Positions 40,684 to 41,210 of a stretch of 41,210 nt of DNA are shown here, in pieces. The stretch is from Clostridium sp. GTDB lineage: Bacteria > Bacillota > Clostridia > Oscillospirales > Ruminococcaceae. The DNA lies in NCBI GenBank assembly GCA_023664445.1, contig JAMPFN010000014.1, positions 1 to 41,210 of the forward strand, read 5' to 3'. A model generated the notes under the pieces. That model saw only the letters and a program-made list of their open reading frames with translations. It did not search any database and was not told where the DNA came from. The position numbers were made by a program, and so were the translations under genes. Numbering within the stretch: position 1 is the first letter of the stretch; each line of letters opens with the position of its first letter.

Positions 40684-40720
40684 GCCCTTCTTTCAAAATT
40701 TCAAGAGGGCAACCTTACTG
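40684..40720 (-). promoter_or_regulatory. Riboswitch expression platform: switching strand and RBS-masking hairpin
   Basis: Minus-strand UAAGGUUGCC (40708-40717) can pair with the 5' strand of the aptamer, GGCAAACUUA, at 9 of 10 positions. The next bases GCCCUCUU (40703-40710) can instead pair with AAGAAGGGC (40684-40692), which contains the ribosome binding site. The two pairings compete through shared GCC. No T tract follows the stem, so control is probably at translation. Confidence 0.6.
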
Positions 40721-40764
40721 TTTGGGACGTATAGTTCACGCCGTAAAGCGATTCCTATAACAAT

Positions 40765-40852
40765 ATCGCAACTGGCAATCATACCGCTTCGGATGGGAAG
40801 CGGGTTAGACCCTTAGCTTTGCGTCCTTACTTTTCAATAAGTTTGCCAAAAA
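40765..40852 (-). promoter_or_regulatory. Cyclic di-GMP-I (GEMM) riboswitch aptamer
   Basis: Minus strand shows the family in order: GGCAAAC, a stem CUUAUU-GAAA-AGUAAG with GNRA loop, the highly conserved GGACGCAAAGC, AGGGUCUAA, a variable CCGCUUC / GAAGCGG stem, and UAUGAUUGCCAGUUGC closing against GGCAAAC. This is the class I c-di-GMP aptamer (GEMM-I). It lies between a consensus promoter (40923) and a cohesin-dockerin gene. Confidence 0.9.
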
Positions 40853-40922
40853 TTAATTGATTGTTTATATTCGAATGATTGCTGCAACAGCAATTTGCAT
40901 TAATGCCTTTTGTACATCTAAG

Positions 40923-40951
40923 AGTATACCACTTTTCTTTTGAAATGTCAA
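40923..40951 (-). promoter_or_regulatory. Predicted sigma-A promoter of the riboswitch-cohesin-dockerin unit
   Basis: Minus-strand TTGACA, 17-base spacer, TATACT. Predicted leader about 240 bases, holding the aptamer and a small ATTGCTG-TTG-CAGCAAT hairpin (40878-40894) upstream of it. Confidence 0.85.
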
Positions 40952-41089
40952 TAGATTTTGGTTAATTCTCCGTTTTACATCATATAATGTGTGTATGATT
41001 GTAAAATTTGTATAAAATATTTGGAAATATAACCGCATTATCGGCATTTTTAAGAAAAAGTTTATACTTGATTATTAATTATTTCTTAC

Positions 41090-41120
41090 AGATTCCGGCA
41101 AGTAAAGCTTGCCGGAATCT
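41090..41120 (-). terminator. Hairpin after the partial dockerin gene
   Basis: Perfect 13-bp stem AGATTCCGGCAAG / CTTGCCGGAATCT with a 5-base loop, 27 bases after the stop codon. The minus strand continues GTAAGAAATAATT, so the T tract is weak. Confidence 0.6.
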
Positions 41121-41146
41121 AAAAGTTTAATTTGCGGTGCAATATA

Positions 41147-41210
41147 TTATTTAAGAATCGTTTCCCAAGCGACCGACTTATCAGGAGCGATATTGTATTT
41201 GCAGAGAGCA
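41147..41210 (-). CDS. C-terminal end of a second dockerin protein (cut by the window edge)
   Basis: Only about 20 codons are present. They read ALCKYNIAPDKSVAWETILK then stop, matching the end of the neighbouring dockerin (AIAICRYGISSDKNNAWASII) in spacing: helix AxCxYxI, then DKxxAW. It is therefore the tail of another dockerin module. The rest lies beyond 41210, so its catalytic or structural domains are unknown. It is on the same strand as, and upstream of, the cohesin-dockerin gene, suggesting a dockerin gene cluster. Confidence 0.75.
   Translation of the reverse strand, partial: ALCKYNIAPDKSVAWETILK

Noticed and set aside
40865..41047. 60-aa minus-strand frame upstream of the cohesin-dockerin gene
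   Set aside because: It overlaps the promoter of that gene and has no binding site.

Overview
The window reads as a piece of chromosome from an anaerobic, moderately low-G+C Clostridia bacterium, most likely an Oscillospiraceae/Ruminococcus-like gut organism. The reasons are tRNA genes with encoded CCA ends, strong AGGAGG-type ribosome binding sites, sigma-A promoters (TTGACA-17-TATAAT), rubredoxin and a rubredoxin-first rubrerythrin, and a cohesin/dockerin protein controlled by a c-di-GMP-I riboswitch. No phage, insertion-sequence transposase or CRISPR array was seen. Species assignment is inference.

Layout. 1-400: tRNA cluster Val(partial)-Asp-Phe-Gly with terminator. 436-2845: small membrane protein, then tadA overlapping an amidohydrolase gene. 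3376-7922: tight four-gene operon ung-metF-MetH activation protein-metH (split methionine synthase). 8204-12655: glycogen phosphorylase and a GH13 alpha-glucan hydrolase. 12780-18800: small membrane protein, CDP-glycerol phosphotransferase-like protein, secD-secF and purB. 19392-20402: lipoprotein and a 52-aa rubredoxin. 20464-28969 (minus strand): PBP1a and a THUMP RNA methyltransferase, then glmS followed closely by two BspA-like leucine-rich-repeat membrane proteins. 29397-32224: BofC-like protein, the DUF421/DUF4363 pair, alanine racemase. 32661-36451: prfC, lipoprotein, 2[4Fe-4S] ferredoxin, amidohydrolase. 36635-39686: AraC regulator divergent from a MATE exporter, then rubrerythrin. 39941-41210: a secreted cohesin-dockerin protein behind a c-di-GMP-I riboswitch, and the C-terminus of a second dockerin protein at the edge.

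Most of the longer intergenic gaps are filled by three interspersed repeat families, named here R1 (about 350 bp, 5 copies), R2 (about 100-210 bp, 3 good and 2 degenerate copies) and R3 (163 bp with terminal inverted repeats, 2 full copies and 2 deletion derivatives). All three are built from nested inverted repeats, and comparing copies shows paired substitutions that keep the stems intact. Several copies lie between a recognisable promoter and the start codon, so they would be transcribed as 5' leaders (ung, glmS, PBP1a, the 35651 amidohydrolase).

The two most interesting things are the c-di-GMP riboswitch with a readable switching strand in front of the cohesin-dockerin gene, linking second-messenger signalling to a cellulosome/amylosome-type adaptor, and the covarying structured repeats. 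All family calls were made by reading motifs; no database search was run.
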